DNA of 64,000 nucleotides from Moheibacter stercoris (GCF_040545805.1 NZ_JBEPMO010000010.1:1-64000); one strand, 5' to 3'; shown: positions 26,606-35,537, numbered from the stretch's first letter. Program-made: numbers and translations. The notes: generated by a model from the sequence alone, not told the origin.

Positions 26606-28579
26606 ATGCGATACCTAATTGGTCTTATTTTCTTTATTTGTTCCTTTCCTTCTGTGTTTGGGCAAATCAACCCCAATTACGATGATGAAAATGCAATTCG
26701 TGATTCCTTGCAAGCATTTGGGAAACGCGAAGTTGCCAACGATAGTTTGAAAATTCATAGACCTGTCATCACAGATTATACTTTCTGGAGAGAAAAGGAC
26801 ATTCATCCTAGCATCATTGATACAACTTTAACGATTGAAAGTCTTTACGATCATAATTTCACCCATAAAGATGTGTTTGGGAAGATGTATTTTCCAAATT
26901 TTGGACAAACCTTTAATCCGCTAAGTTTTGAAAACAATCGCAATCGAATTCACCTTCTACCAACTGGTAAATCCTTTAATTATATCTTTCCAGAAGATGT
27001 TCGGTATTACGATGTAAAAACGCCAACAACCGAATTTATTTTCGAAAACGGCTCCAAAGAAGGTCAATATCTTTCTACAACTTTCACCCATAATTTAACG
27101 CCTCAATTGAACTATTCTGTTCGCTATCGAGGTTTGAGAACTGCAGGTACATACAAAAATAGTTTGGCTGCCAACAATGCTTTAATTGCAACCATTAGTT
27201 ATAAATCCAAAAATGATCGATTCAAACTTTGGACACATTTTACTTCTCAAAATATAGACAATGAAGAAAATGGAGGAATTGCCGATTTGAATCAATTCGT
27301 TTTGGATGATAGTTTGCGAACCACCAATCGTCAAAATATCAATGTGAATTTGGATTATGCCGACACGCAATTTGATTCGAGACGATTTCATTTAGGGGCG
27401 AAATATGCACTGTTTGGTAAAGTTCAATCCTATTCAACCAAATTGGGAACTCCCATTTTCATCAAGAATATTTTCACTTACGAAAAGCAGAAGTATTTTT
27501 ACGAAGAAACCCAAGCAGAGGACTACTACGATAGTCCAATCTTTAACGTAAGTAGAAGAGGAAATAAAAAATCCTTTGAGACTTTACAAAATACGTCCTC
27601 TGTTGAATTCAATTGGGGTAATAGATTGTTAATTGATGCAGGTGTTCGATTTGAAAATGTTCAGCTATACTCAGGTAAACCTATCAACATCGGTTTGGTC
27701 AATATCACAGATAGAATCGAAGATAATTTGATCGGTGCAGTAGCGAATTTGTATTTTGATTGGAACGAAAAAATCAAACTAAGAGCCGATGGAGAATTCA
27801 AATCAGGTGAGATTTTCAAAAGTCAATACCATGTCAATGCCGAATTGGACATTCAACCAATCGACGGATATCATATAATTGGTGGAGCCATGGTAGAGTC
27901 AGCCTTTCCGAATTTGAATTTGTATTACAACCAAAGTTTCTACAAAGATTTCAATTATTACAACCAAAGTTTCCAAAATACCAATACCCAAAAACTATTT
28001 GGGAAGTTGAATTTGGAGAGATGGAAAACAGATGTTCAAGCCACGCTTTACAACATTGACCAATATGTTTATGTGGGATCGGACTTCCGACCGAAACAAT
28101 TTGATGGAAATATTTCCTTGTTTCAAATCCGTGCCAATAATTTGCTTTCCTATCGTAAATTTCATTTGAGAACGACGGTTGAATACCAAAAGGTAACGCA
28201 AAACGAAGCTTTCTTACCTTTACCCGATTTGATGGCAAGAGCTTCCATTTATTGGCAAGGCAAAATGTTCAATGAGAAAGCCGAAGTTCAAGTAGGTTTC
28301 AATGGAAATTATTTTACCGAATTTGAATCGCGTGAATTCTTCCCTGTAATCAATGAATTTATGTTGCAGAGAAGTTCTACTGAGAATGGAATTCAAAAAA
28401 TTGGCGGATATCCTGTTTTGGACTTTTTCATCAATATCAAAGTTGATAGAATGCGTATTTATTTACGTGCCGACCATTTCAACACAATGTTTGGCGAAAA
28501 CAATTATTATAGCGCACCAAACGTTCCATTTAGAGACTTTAAACTACAGTTTGGGGTGAAATGGTATTTGTTTACGTAA
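26606..28579 (+). CDS. Putative outer-membrane porin/beta-barrel protein
   Basis: A 657-residue exported protein. The ATG at 26606 gives the signal peptide MRYLIGLIFFICSFPSVFGQ; a TTG start 21 bases upstream falls in the promoter. The mature protein is rich in alternating polar/aromatic strands (YSVRYRGLRTAG, FKLWTHFTSQNID, VEFNWGNRLLIDAGVRFENV, MRIYLRADHF) and ends FRDFKLQFGVKWYLFT, typical of an outer-membrane barrel with a C-terminal aromatic residue. It has no plug domain. It matches the general type annotated as putative porin in flavobacteria. It has its own promoter behind the SusC/SusD pair. Substrate unknown. Confidence 0.75.
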   Translation: MRYLIGLIFFICSFPSVFGQINPNYDDENAIRDSLQAFGKREVANDSLKIHRPVITDYTFWREKDIHPSIIDTTLTIESLYDHNFTHKDVFGKMYFPNFGQTFNPLSFENNRNRIHLLPTGKSFNYIFPEDVRYYDVKTPTTEFIFENGSKEGQYLSTTFTHNLTPQLNYSVRYRGLRTAGTYKNSLAANNALIATISYKSKNDRFKLWTHFTSQNIDNEENGGIADLNQFVLDDSLRTTNRQNINVNLDYADTQFDSRRFHLGAKYALFGKVQSYSTKLGTPIFIKNIFTYEKQKYFYEETQAEDYYDSPIFNVSRRGNKKSFETLQNTSSVEFNWGNRLLIDAGVRFENVQLYSGKPINIGLVNITDRIEDNLIGAVANLYFDWNEKIKLRADGEFKSGEIFKSQYHVNAELDIQPIDGYHIIGGAMVESAFPNLNLYYNQSFYKDFNYYNQSFQNTNTQKLFGKLNLERWKTDVQATLYNIDQYVYVGSDFRPKQFDGNISLFQIRANNLLSYRKFHLRTTVEYQKVTQNEAFLPLPDLMARASIYWQGKMFNEKAEVQVGFNGNYFTEFESREFFPVINEFMLQRSSTENGIQKIGGYPVLDFFINIKVDRMRIYLRADHFNTMFGENNYYSAPNVPFRDFKLQFGVKWYLFT

Positions 28580-28627
28580 TGAATAGTATCTGAGGCGAAA
28601 TAGCCTTATATTCTTTTATTTTAAGAA

Positions 28628-29287
28628 TTAATCAAAGTTTTCATAGCTGAAATGTCCGATGATGTCAAATTCGAACAAAATATCTTCAGGAATTTGACCT
28701 TGTCCTATGTTGTGAACAATTAAATACCGTTTTCCATCAGAGGATTTTTGATGGATCATCATCCCAATATGCGCCATACCATTGGGAAGTCTCCAACAAA
28801 TAATATCACCAGGTGCATAATCTTCTGGATTTTGACTCATGGGTTTTTCCGTTCCAAATCTAGAAAAATAGGTCATCAAATTGGGAACTCTTCGGTGATC
28901 AATGTGGGTATCGGGTTTGGTCAATCCCCAAATTTTCGGATACAAATGAAAATTTGACTTCATGTCTTCATGAACCTCCTTTTGTAAATCTACTCCCAAC
29001 TTTCGATACGTTCGTATAACAACATCGGTACAAACTCCTTTTCCTGCTGGTACATCTCCATTCGGATAATCCAATCGAAAATAAGTTGGGTCATAAACAA
29101 TAGTAGGATCTATAATGGAAATCGCAGCTTCTGAAACTCTTCTTTGTTTATCCGTTAAATCAACGAAAGCATTTTCATTTTCTTCTTGTGACGCTTCTAC
29201 CGAATTGGAAGCAACAACAGCTTGCTCTAATTTTTTGCAGGAAGAAAGAAAAATCGTAAGGAAAATAAAAGCAAAGGAAGTTCTCAT
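28628..29287 (-). CDS. DUF1287 family lipoprotein (probable NlpC/P60-like hydrolase fold)
   Basis: A 219-residue lipoprotein with lipobox Cys17 (FLSSC). The mature part contains YFRLDYPNGDVPAGKGVCTDVVIRTYRKLGVDLQKEVHEDM and the later APGDIICWRLPNGMAHIGMMI and LIVHNIGQG. The Cys in GKGVCTDVV and the His in MAHIGM form the spaced Cys/His arrangement expected of papain-like cell-wall amidases, which is why a hydrolase fold is likely; this is inference since DUF1287 is uncharacterised. It is on the minus strand, downstream of the thioesterase gene, with about 30 bases between. Confidence 0.85.
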   Translation of the reverse strand: MRTSFAFIFLTIFLSSCKKLEQAVVASNSVEASQEENENAFVDLTDKQRRVSEAAISIIDPTIVYDPTYFRLDYPNGDVPAGKGVCTDVVIRTYRKLGVDLQKEVHEDMKSNFHLYPKIWGLTKPDTHIDHRRVPNLMTYFSRFGTEKPMSQNPEDYAPGDIICWRLPNGMAHIGMMIHQKSSDGKRYLIVHNIGQGQIPEDILFEFDIIGHFSYENFD

Positions 29288-29317
29288 GAGGATTGAATTT
29301 CCTTCAAGATAAAAAAA

Positions 29318-29701
29318 TTACTTCAAGGTTTCGAGCCAATTTTCATCCAAGCGGATGATTTTTTGCGTTTGATGATCCAATAAGATCCAATGTGTCAAAG
29401 AATCTACGACCAATTCTCCGTTTTTATAAAACTCAACTTTTCGTGGTTGCTTCACACCAACGGGTTTCATCGGATAGGTTCTCATCAATAATGTATCGCC
29501 CAAAAACACTTGTTTTTTGTATTGAATATTGTGTTCATGCAAAAACCAAATTTCATTTTTGTGTACGCTTTTGTGTTTGCGTAGATCCCAATGTTCTGCC
29601 GCCATCATTTCGACCCAATGAACATATTGAACATTGTTGACATGGTTGTTGAAGTCGATGAATTCTTCTGTGATTAGAATTTCTTTTTCGTGAATCAACA
29701 T
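29318..29701 (-). CDS. Acyl-CoA thioesterase, 4-hydroxybenzoyl-CoA thioesterase-like hotdog fold
   Basis: A 127-residue cytoplasmic protein with the hotdog-fold signature DFNNHVNNVQYVHWVEMMAAEHWD, in which the Asp/Asn-rich DxNxHVNN stretch is the catalytic region of the YbgC/FatM-type thioesterases. The segment VFLGDTLLMRTYPM is the second conserved strand. It hydrolyses acyl-CoA or acyl-ACP of unknown chain type. Its start lies four bases from the end of dusB, so the genes are cotranscribed with the DUF1287 gene following. Confidence 0.88.
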   Translation of the reverse strand: MLIHEKEILITEEFIDFNNHVNNVQYVHWVEMMAAEHWDLRKHKSVHKNEIWFLHEHNIQYKKQVFLGDTLLMRTYPMKPVGVKQPRKVEFYKNGELVVDSLTHWILLDHQTQKIIRLDENWLETLK

Positions 29702-29704
29702 AGA

Positions 29705-30691
29705 TTAAATTTCTTGATTTTGAATTTCATGTACTTCATCCAAAATTTCATACAATTCTTGAAGATTTTCAGACGTCACCAAACGTTGACGTATCGGTTT
29801 AAAATGTGGAATTCCTTTGAAATAATTGGTGTAATGCGGACGGGTTTCCAAAATTCCAGTGCGTTCTCCTTTCCAATCACAAGCCCAAGTCAAATGGTTT
29901 TTGGCGGCTTCGGCTCTTTCAGCTAGAGTTGGCAAGGCTAGATGCTCACCCGTTTCACGGTAATGTTTGATTTGGTTGAAAATCCAAGGATTTCCAATGG
30001 CCGCACGGCCAATCATTACTCCATCGACACCGTATTTGTTTTTGTATTCAACTGCTTTTTCTGGAGAGTCAATATCACCATTACCAAAAATTGGAATTTC
30101 AATATTGGGATTGGCTTTGACTTTGGCAATTTCGGTCCAATCGGCTTCGCCTTTGTACATCTGGGCACGTGTGCGTCCATGAATGGCCAAGGCTTTGATT
30201 CCAACTTCTTGAAGTCGTTCTGCCACTTCATGAATGTTGATACTATCATGGTCCCAACCCAAACGTGTTTTAACCGTTACAGGAAGGTGAGTGCTATCGA
30301 TGACCGCTTTGGTTAAACGTACCATCAAGTCGATGTCTTTTAAAACACCTGCACCTGCACCTTTACATACCACTTTTTTCACGGGACAACCAAAATTGAT
30401 GTCCACCAAATCGGGTTGAACCGTTTCGACAATTTTGGCAGACATGGCCATCGCTTCTTCATCTCCTCCAAAAATTTGGATTCCAATCGGACGTTCGTAA
30501 TCAAAAATGTCCAACTTCATGCGACTTTTGATCGCATCACGGATCAATCCTTCAGACGAAATAAATTCAGAATACATCAAATCGGCTCCATGCATTTTGC
30601 ATAGACGACGAAAAGGCGGGTCACTTACATCTTCCATTGGAGCAAGCAACAAAGGGAAGTCTGGTAAGCTTATGTTTCCTATCTTTACCAA
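29705..30691 (-). CDS. dusB: tRNA-dihydrouridine synthase (DusB-like)
   Basis: Flavoenzyme that reduces uridine in the D-loop of tRNA using NADPH. The 328 residues form a TIM barrel with the FMN-binding start PDFPLLLAPMEDVSD, the box DINFGCPVKKVVCKGAGAGVL carrying catalytic Cys109, VKTRLGWD, IHGRTRAQMYKGEADW, and GNGDIDSPEKA ... VDGVMIGRAAIGNPWIF. Translation must start at TTG (30689-30691), because no in-frame ATG precedes the conserved N-terminus; a -7 element on the minus strand sits 13 bases upstream. It heads a three-gene run with the thioesterase and the DUF1287 lipoprotein. Confidence 0.95.
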   Translation of the reverse strand: MVKIGNISLPDFPLLLAPMEDVSDPPFRRLCKMHGADLMYSEFISSEGLIRDAIKSRMKLDIFDYERPIGIQIFGGDEEAMAMSAKIVETVQPDLVDINFGCPVKKVVCKGAGAGVLKDIDLMVRLTKAVIDSTHLPVTVKTRLGWDHDSINIHEVAERLQEVGIKALAIHGRTRAQMYKGEADWTEIAKVKANPNIEIPIFGNGDIDSPEKAVEYKNKYGVDGVMIGRAAIGNPWIFNQIKHYRETGEHLALPTLAERAEAAKNHLTWACDWKGERTGILETRPHYTNYFKGIPHFKPIRQRLVTSENLQELYEILDEVHEIQNQEI

Positions 30692-30704
30692 ATCAAATTT
30701 TTTG

Positions 30705-30737
30705 CAAAGTTACAAAATCCAATGGCGAAAGAACCAA
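30705..30737 (-). promoter_or_regulatory. Promoter of dusB overlapping the start of atpZ
   Basis: On the minus strand TAACTTTG (30712-30705) fits TAnnTTTG and a TTG (30737-30735) stands 22 bases upstream of it. The -33 element falls inside the first codons of the divergent atpZ gene, so the two transcription units share this short gap. Confidence 0.55.
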
Positions 30738-30940
30738 AAAACAAATCAGTTAATAAATACATTCATCTCACCAGTTTAGGGTTTCAGATGATGGCAGTTA
30801 TTTTTGTATTTGTCTGGATTGGGAAATGGGCAGATGGTCATTTCGAAACAGAAAAAAGCTATTTTACTGCACTTGGAAGTTTACTTGGACTTGCTGCATC
30901 GCTTTATTTGGTATTAAAGCAATTGAAAGATATCAAATGA
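30722..30940 (+). CDS. atpZ: AtpZ/AtpI-type ATP synthase-associated membrane protein
   Basis: A 72-residue protein with two membrane helices (HLTSLGFQMMAVIFVFVWIGKWAD and YFTALGSLLGLAASLYLVLKQL), the normal size and layout of AtpZ, which helps Mg2+ uptake or c-ring assembly for F0. It is the first gene of the ATP synthase cluster and its stop overlaps the start of the next gene (ATGA), so the two are translationally coupled. Confidence 0.88.
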   Translation: MAKEPKNKSVNKYIHLTSLGFQMMAVIFVFVWIGKWADGHFETEKSYFTALGSLLGLAASLYLVLKQLKDIK

Positions 30941-31308
30941 AATTGACCCGAAATTTTTTCTTCGCGATTGGAGTTTTTCTTTTGACAATTCTACTTCATA
31001 TAGGTTTTGTTCAAGTATTATTAGGAGAATCCAAACCCTATTATTCATCCATTTATGTTTTTACCATTTCCTTATTGGTTGTAAGCTTATTGGTAATTCA
31101 GTTTTTGGAATACAAATGGCGCGATTATTTGGGCTATTTCTTTTTGGTTGTAGTTGCGATAAAATTGGTTGCGGCGAAAATTTTCATGAATTCAATTGAG
31201 CAACGACATGAAAATGAATTCAAATTTTCTTTTTTAGTTTTATATCTCATTAGTTTAATTTTAATTACGTGGTTTACCGCCAGAAAACTGATGAATGAAG
31301 AAAACTGA
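30937..31308 (+). CDS. Four-helix membrane protein of the ATP synthase cluster (DUF6168-like)
   Basis: A 123-residue membrane protein. The ATG at 30937 overlaps the atpZ stop codon (ATGA); the longer frame starting at 30826 would overlap atpZ and is rejected. Four hydrophobic segments are visible (FFAIGVFLLTILLHIGFVQVL, IYVFTISLLVVSLLVIQFL, YLGYFFLVVVAIKLVAAKIF, FSFLVLYLISLILITWF). It sits exactly where AtpI would be expected, between AtpZ and AtpB. A flavobacterial family of this kind in this position is known to me as DUF6168, an assignment from memory. An AtpI-like assembly role is inference. Confidence 0.8.
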   Translation: MKLTRNFFFAIGVFLLTILLHIGFVQVLLGESKPYYSSIYVFTISLLVVSLLVIQFLEYKWRDYLGYFFLVVVAIKLVAAKIFMNSIEQRHENEFKFSFLVLYLISLILITWFTARKLMNEEN

Positions 31309-31351
31309 CGAAAAGCAGAAAAATAGGTTTCATATATTGAAAAACTTATAC

Positions 31352-31359
31352 TAATTTTG
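31352..31359 (+). promoter_or_regulatory. -7 element TAATTTTG before atpB
   Basis: A TAnnTTTG match 21 bases before the preferred atpB ATG, in the 70-base gap behind the second gene of the cluster. It suggests that atpB onward can be transcribed on its own. Confidence 0.5.
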
Positions 31360-31380
31360 CACCACAAAAAAACTGGTTTA

Positions 31381-32505
31381 ATGATAAATCCTATGCGCCA
31401 ATTATTTACGCTTTGCTTTATTTTGATTTTTCAAATGTTTTCATTTGCAGCTGCTCCAGTTGAGGGGGCTCCAACGGAAAATTTGGATAGAAAAGAGTTA
31501 ATGAAGCAAGAGATTAAAGGTGTTATTGCTCATCACTTAGTTGATTCTTATGACTTTACATTTTTCGGGGACAAAGAAGGAAATTACTACGGTTTTCCTC
31601 TACCGGTTATTTTGTTTGACAACGGATTGAAAATTTTTAGCTCATCTGAATTCGATCACGGTAAAAAAGTGGTGGAAAAAGGTGGTCAACATTATAAAAA
31701 TTACCACGGTAAAATCTACAAAACAGATGCTGCTGGTACCATCAACTACGACGAAAAACATTTCGTGACCAATGAAAAACCGTGGGATTTTTCAATTACG
31801 AAAAACGTAGTGATGATCATCATTACAGGGTTGTTGATGTTCTGGTTGTTCACAAGTTTAGCTAGATCGTATGCAAAAAACAATGGGGTTCCAAAAGGGA
31901 TTGGACGTTTCTTTGAGCCATTGGTTTTGTACATCAAAGATGAAATTGCAGTTCCAAATATTGGAGAGAAATCATACAAGAAATACATGCCTTTCTTGTT
32001 GTCAGTATTCTTCTTGATTTGGATTTTAAATATGTTTGGATTGACGCCACTTGGGGTAAACGTAACAGGTAACATCGCGTTTACAGTAGCTTTGGCGATC
32101 ATGACATTCTTCATTACAAACTTAACAGGTAAAAAAGATTATTGGAAACACTTGTTCGATCCATTGGGAGACTCAATGCCTTGGATTGCGAAAATTCCAT
32201 TGTACATCATTTTGATTCCAATTGAAATTTTGGGTGTATTCATTAAGCCATTCTCGTTGTTGATTCGTTTGTATGCAAACATGACAGCAGGACACATCGT
32301 ATTGATGAGTTTGATTGGTTTGATTTTCATTTTCCAATCTTGGTTCGGAGGAACATTGTCATTTGCCTTGACATTTGTAATTGTATTGATTAAAGTAATG
32401 GTTGCTTTGTTGCAAGCGTATATCTTCACGATGTTGTCAGCGTTGTACTTTGGTATGGCATCTGCAGAACACGAGCATGATCACGAGCACGAAGGAGCAC
32501 ATTAA
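31381..32505 (+). CDS. atpB: ATP synthase F0 subunit a
   Basis: Proton-channel subunit of F1F0 ATP synthase, in the inner membrane. The ATG at 31381 is preferred to a TTG at 31357 that overlaps the -7 element; 31393 is another possibility. The product of about 374 residues has an N-terminal signal-like helix and a periplasmic extension of about 130 residues, as usual in Bacteroidota. Five or six membrane helices follow. The essential Arg stands in the helix with FSLLIRLYANMTAGHIV. The C-terminus is His-rich (EHEHDHEHEGAH), which could bind metal or be neutral. Confidence 0.96.
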   Translation: MINPMRQLFTLCFILIFQMFSFAAAPVEGAPTENLDRKELMKQEIKGVIAHHLVDSYDFTFFGDKEGNYYGFPLPVILFDNGLKIFSSSEFDHGKKVVEKGGQHYKNYHGKIYKTDAAGTINYDEKHFVTNEKPWDFSITKNVVMIIITGLLMFWLFTSLARSYAKNNGVPKGIGRFFEPLVLYIKDEIAVPNIGEKSYKKYMPFLLSVFFLIWILNMFGLTPLGVNVTGNIAFTVALAIMTFFITNLTGKKDYWKHLFDPLGDSMPWIAKIPLYIILIPIEILGVFIKPFSLLIRLYANMTAGHIVLMSLIGLIFIFQSWFGGTLSFALTFVIVLIKVMVALLQAYIFTMLSALYFGMASAEHEHDHEHEGAH

Positions 32506-32554
32506 TCAAATAAAGAGAAATTAAGTTTTAGTTTAATTATATAAATTTATCAGT

Positions 32555-32746
32555 ATGGAAATTCCAGTAATGGTAGGAGCAGGTTTAGTAGTTATCGGAG
32601 TAGGTCTAGGTATCGGTATGATCGGTAAAGGAGCTATGGAAGGTATCGCAAGACAACCTGAAGCAGCAGGTAAAATTCAAACAGCAATGTTGATCGCAGC
32701 TGCGTTAATCGAAGGTATTGGTTTCGCTGCATTATTCGCAGTTTAA
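32555..32746 (+). CDS. atpE: ATP synthase F0 subunit c
   Basis: Rotor-ring subunit of 63 residues with two helices joined by the polar loop ARQPEAAGK. The proton-carrying carboxylate is Glu53 in ALIEGIGF. The first helix is Gly-rich (GVGLGIGMIGKGAMEG). The Gln/Ser residues used by Na+-binding c-rings are not apparent, so proton coupling is likely. The gene lies 49 bases behind atpB and 95 bases before atpF; the larger second gap contains no convincing terminator. Confidence 0.97.
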   Translation: MEIPVMVGAGLVVIGVGLGIGMIGKGAMEGIARQPEAAGKIQTAMLIAAALIEGIGFAALFAV

Positions 32747-32841
32747 GAAACCTTAAAATTAAGTTCTGCTACAACGGTTGGTTGTAGCAGGATTTTACAA
32801 ATTAAACTTTAAGTAAAAAATAAAATTTAAGTCATCGTAAT

Positions 32842-33342
32842 ATGGAAAAATTAATCAATGATTTTTCGTTTGGATTGTTTTTTTGGACAGCTTTGTTGTT
32901 CATCTTATTGATCTTGTTGTTGAACAAGTTTGCTTGGAAACCAATTTTAAATGCAGTTAATGATCGTGAGAAGTCAATTGAAGACGCATTGAATCAGGCG
33001 AAAAAAGCGCGTGAGGAAATGGCTCTTTTGAAAGCGGAAAACGAAAAGATTTTAATTGAAGCAAAAATTGAGCGTGATGCAATTTTGAAAGAAGCAAGAG
33101 AAGCAAAAGAAAGCATCATTGCACAAGCAAAAGAAACGGCTCAAGTTGAAGCTGATCGTTTGGTTGAAAATGCAAAATCAGCAATTCAAAACGAAAAAAT
33201 GGCTGCGATGACCGATTTGAAAAATCAAGTAGCTCAATTGTCAATTGAGGTCGCTGAAAAGGTATTGACCAAAGAATTGAGCAACAAATCAGCACAAGAA
33301 GAATTAGCAAAAGAAATCATTAACGAAGCTAAATTTAACTAA
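32842..33342 (+). CDS. atpF: ATP synthase F0 subunit b
   Basis: Peripheral-stalk subunit of 166 residues. One N-terminal membrane helix (FGLFFWTALLFILLILLLNKFAW) is followed by the conserved KPILNAVNDREKSIEDALNQA and a long charged coiled coil. The delta gene begins three bases after the stop, indicating tight coupling. Confidence 0.96.
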   Translation: MEKLINDFSFGLFFWTALLFILLILLLNKFAWKPILNAVNDREKSIEDALNQAKKAREEMALLKAENEKILIEAKIERDAILKEAREAKESIIAQAKETAQVEADRLVENAKSAIQNEKMAAMTDLKNQVAQLSIEVAEKVLTKELSNKSAQEELAKEIINEAKFN

Positions 33343-33344
33343 AA

Positions 33345-33905
33345 ATGGCAGGATTTCGAGCAGCTAAACGATATGCAAAAGGATTGATGCAGTTTGCTTC
33401 CGAAACAGGAAAAGCAGCTGAAATCAACCAAGAGATGTTGGATGTGAAAAATGCAATTCAATCTAATCGAGAATTGGCGTCGTTTTTAAACTCACCTGTG
33501 CTGGATTCAAAAAAGAAAAATGCTGTTTTGAAAGAGATTTTCAAAGATTTTTCTCCATCCACACAAAACTTCATCACATTGGTTGTAAACCATAGAAGAG
33601 AAGGGTTTTTAAGACAAATTGCAACACAATACAATGCATTGTATGATCATTCAATCAACGCTAGAACCGCTGAAGTTGTTACAGCAACTGATTTGGATGA
33701 TGCATTGATTCAAGATATAGTAAATAAAGCGAAAGCGAACATGGGTGAAAACTTTTCGTATAAAATCGAAAATAAAGTTGACCCAAGTTTAATCGGAGGT
33801 TTCATTTTACGTGTGGGAGATAAACAAATCGACACAAGTATCAAATCGAAATTGACTCGATTGAAAAAAGAATTTGACATAAACGATTACATTCCCAAAA
33901 TTTAA
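33345..33905 (+). CDS. atpH: ATP synthase F1 subunit delta
   Basis: Links the peripheral stalk to the F1 head. At 186 residues it has the standard length, with the N-terminal helical domain starting FRAAKRYAKGLMQFA and the C-terminal conserved stretch KVDPSLIGGFILRVGDKQIDTSIKSKL. It lies between atpF and atpA with gaps of two and ten bases. Confidence 0.96.
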   Translation: MAGFRAAKRYAKGLMQFASETGKAAEINQEMLDVKNAIQSNRELASFLNSPVLDSKKKNAVLKEIFKDFSPSTQNFITLVVNHRREGFLRQIATQYNALYDHSINARTAEVVTATDLDDALIQDIVNKAKANMGENFSYKIENKVDPSLIGGFILRVGDKQIDTSIKSKLTRLKKEFDINDYIPKI

Positions 33906-33915
33906 ATAAACAGAA

Positions 33916-35493
33916 ATGGCAGAAATAAAACCAGCTGAAGTTTCAGCGATCTTAAAACAACAACTTTCGAACTTCGATGTCAACGTTGAGATGGCTGAAG
34001 TAGGAACTGTACTAAGTGTAGGTGATGGTATTGCCCGTGTTTACGGATTAGACAATGCTCAATATGGTGAGTTAGTAGAATTTTCTAGCGGATTGGAAGG
34101 AATGGTCCTTAACCTTGAAGAAGACAACGTAGGGGTTGTATTGATGGGTCAATCAAAAGGAATTAAAGAAGGAGATACCGTAAAACGTACCAAAAGAATT
34201 ACTTCCATCAATGTTGGGGAAGGAATGTTGGGACGTGTTGTCGATATGTTAGGAAACCCAATCGATGGAAAAGGTCCAATCGAGGGTCAACTATACGAAA
34301 TGCCAATCGAGCGTAAAGCACCAGGGGTAATTTATCGTCAGCCGGTTTCTGAACCAATGCAAACGGGAATCGTAGCAATTGACTCGATGATTCCAATTGG
34401 ACGTGGACAACGTGAGTTAATCATCGGTGACCGTCAAACTGGAAAAACTTCAGTTGCATTAGATGCTATTTTGAATCAAAAAGAATTTTACGACAGAGGA
34501 GAACCTGTTTACTGTATCTATGTTGCAGTTGGACAAAAAGGATCTACTGTTGCACAAATATTAAACACATTGCAAGCACACGGCGCTGACAAGTATACGG
34601 TAGTCGTAGCGGCTAACGCATCTGACCCTGCTCCAATGCAAGTATATGCACCAATGGCAGGTGCGGCTATTGGAGAGTATTTCCGTGATACAGGTCGTCC
34701 AGCATTGATTGTTTATGATGATTTATCAAAACAAGCGGTTGCTTACCGTGAGGTGTCTTTGTTGTTACGTCGCCCACCAGGACGTGAAGCTTACCCTGGA
34801 GACGTTTTCTACTTACACTCTCGTTTGTTAGAGCGTGCTGCAAAAATCATCGGTGATGACAAAGTTGCTTCTGAAATGAACGACTTACCAGAATCTTTGA
34901 GAGGTGTTGTAAAAGGAGGTGGATCTTTGACTGCTTTGCCAATTATCGAAACACAAGCAGGTGACGTTTCTGCTTATATCCCAACCAACGTAATTTCGAT
35001 TACAGACGGACAGATCTTCTTGGAGTCTGACTTGTTCAACTCAGGGGTTCGTCCAGCGATCAACGTAGGTATTTCGGTATCTCGTGTTGGAGGTAACGCG
35101 CAAACAAAACCAATGAAAAAAGTATCAGGTACGTTGAAATTAGACCAAGCTCAATACCGCGAATTAGAAGCTTTCGCAAAATTTGGTTCTGATTTAGATG
35201 CTGTTACTATGTCAGTTATTGGAAAAGGAGAAAGAAACGTGGAGATTTTGAAACAAAACGTAAACTCACCAATCCCAGTAGAAGAGCAAGTAGCGATCAT
35301 TTTAGCGGGTACAAACGGTATGTTGCGTGACGTTCCTGTAGCGAAAGTGAAGGAATGGCAAGAGAACTTCTTGTCTTTGTTGAGAAACCAACACAAAGAT
35401 TTGTTGACTTCTTTACGTGACGGAAAATACGATGATGCAATCGTAGACAAATTGAAAGCAGTGATTATAGACACAACTGTATCATACAAATAA
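33916..35493 (+). CDS. atpA: ATP synthase F1 subunit alpha
   Basis: Non-catalytic nucleotide-binding subunit, 525 residues. It shows the N-terminal beta-barrel, the P-loop GDRQTGKT (about 171-178), the region IVYDDLSKQAVAYREVSLLLRRPPGREAYPGDVFYLHSRLLERA, the catalytic-site arginine segment NVGISVSRVGG, and the C-terminal helical domain. The beta and epsilon genes are not in this cluster; in Bacteroidota they are usually at a separate locus. A hairpin separates this gene from atpG. Confidence 0.98.
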   Translation: MAEIKPAEVSAILKQQLSNFDVNVEMAEVGTVLSVGDGIARVYGLDNAQYGELVEFSSGLEGMVLNLEEDNVGVVLMGQSKGIKEGDTVKRTKRITSINVGEGMLGRVVDMLGNPIDGKGPIEGQLYEMPIERKAPGVIYRQPVSEPMQTGIVAIDSMIPIGRGQRELIIGDRQTGKTSVALDAILNQKEFYDRGEPVYCIYVAVGQKGSTVAQILNTLQAHGADKYTVVVAANASDPAPMQVYAPMAGAAIGEYFRDTGRPALIVYDDLSKQAVAYREVSLLLRRPPGREAYPGDVFYLHSRLLERAAKIIGDDKVASEMNDLPESLRGVVKGGGSLTALPIIETQAGDVSAYIPTNVISITDGQIFLESDLFNSGVRPAINVGISVSRVGGNAQTKPMKKVSGTLKLDQAQYRELEAFAKFGSDLDAVTMSVIGKGERNVEILKQNVNSPIPVEEQVAIILAGTNGMLRDVPVAKVKEWQENFLSLLRNQHKDLLTSLRDGKYDDAIVDKLKAVIIDTTVSYK

Positions 35494-35504
35494 GAAGAAT
35501 TTGA

Positions 35505-35537
35505 GATGAACTTCGTTATTGACGAAGTTCATCTTTC
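35505..35537 (+). promoter_or_regulatory. Perfect intercistronic hairpin between atpA and atpG
   Basis: GATGAACTTCGT (35505-35516) and ACGAAGTTCATC (35522-35533) form a 12-base perfect stem around TATTG, followed by only three T. It may be a weak terminator that lowers atpG transcription, or an mRNA processing or stabilising element that sets subunit ratio (three alpha to one gamma). The sequence alone does not decide. Confidence 0.6.

Noticed and set aside
31357..31380. TTG start for atpB upstream of 31381
   Set aside because: It overlaps the -7 element and adds residues outside the signal-like N-terminus.
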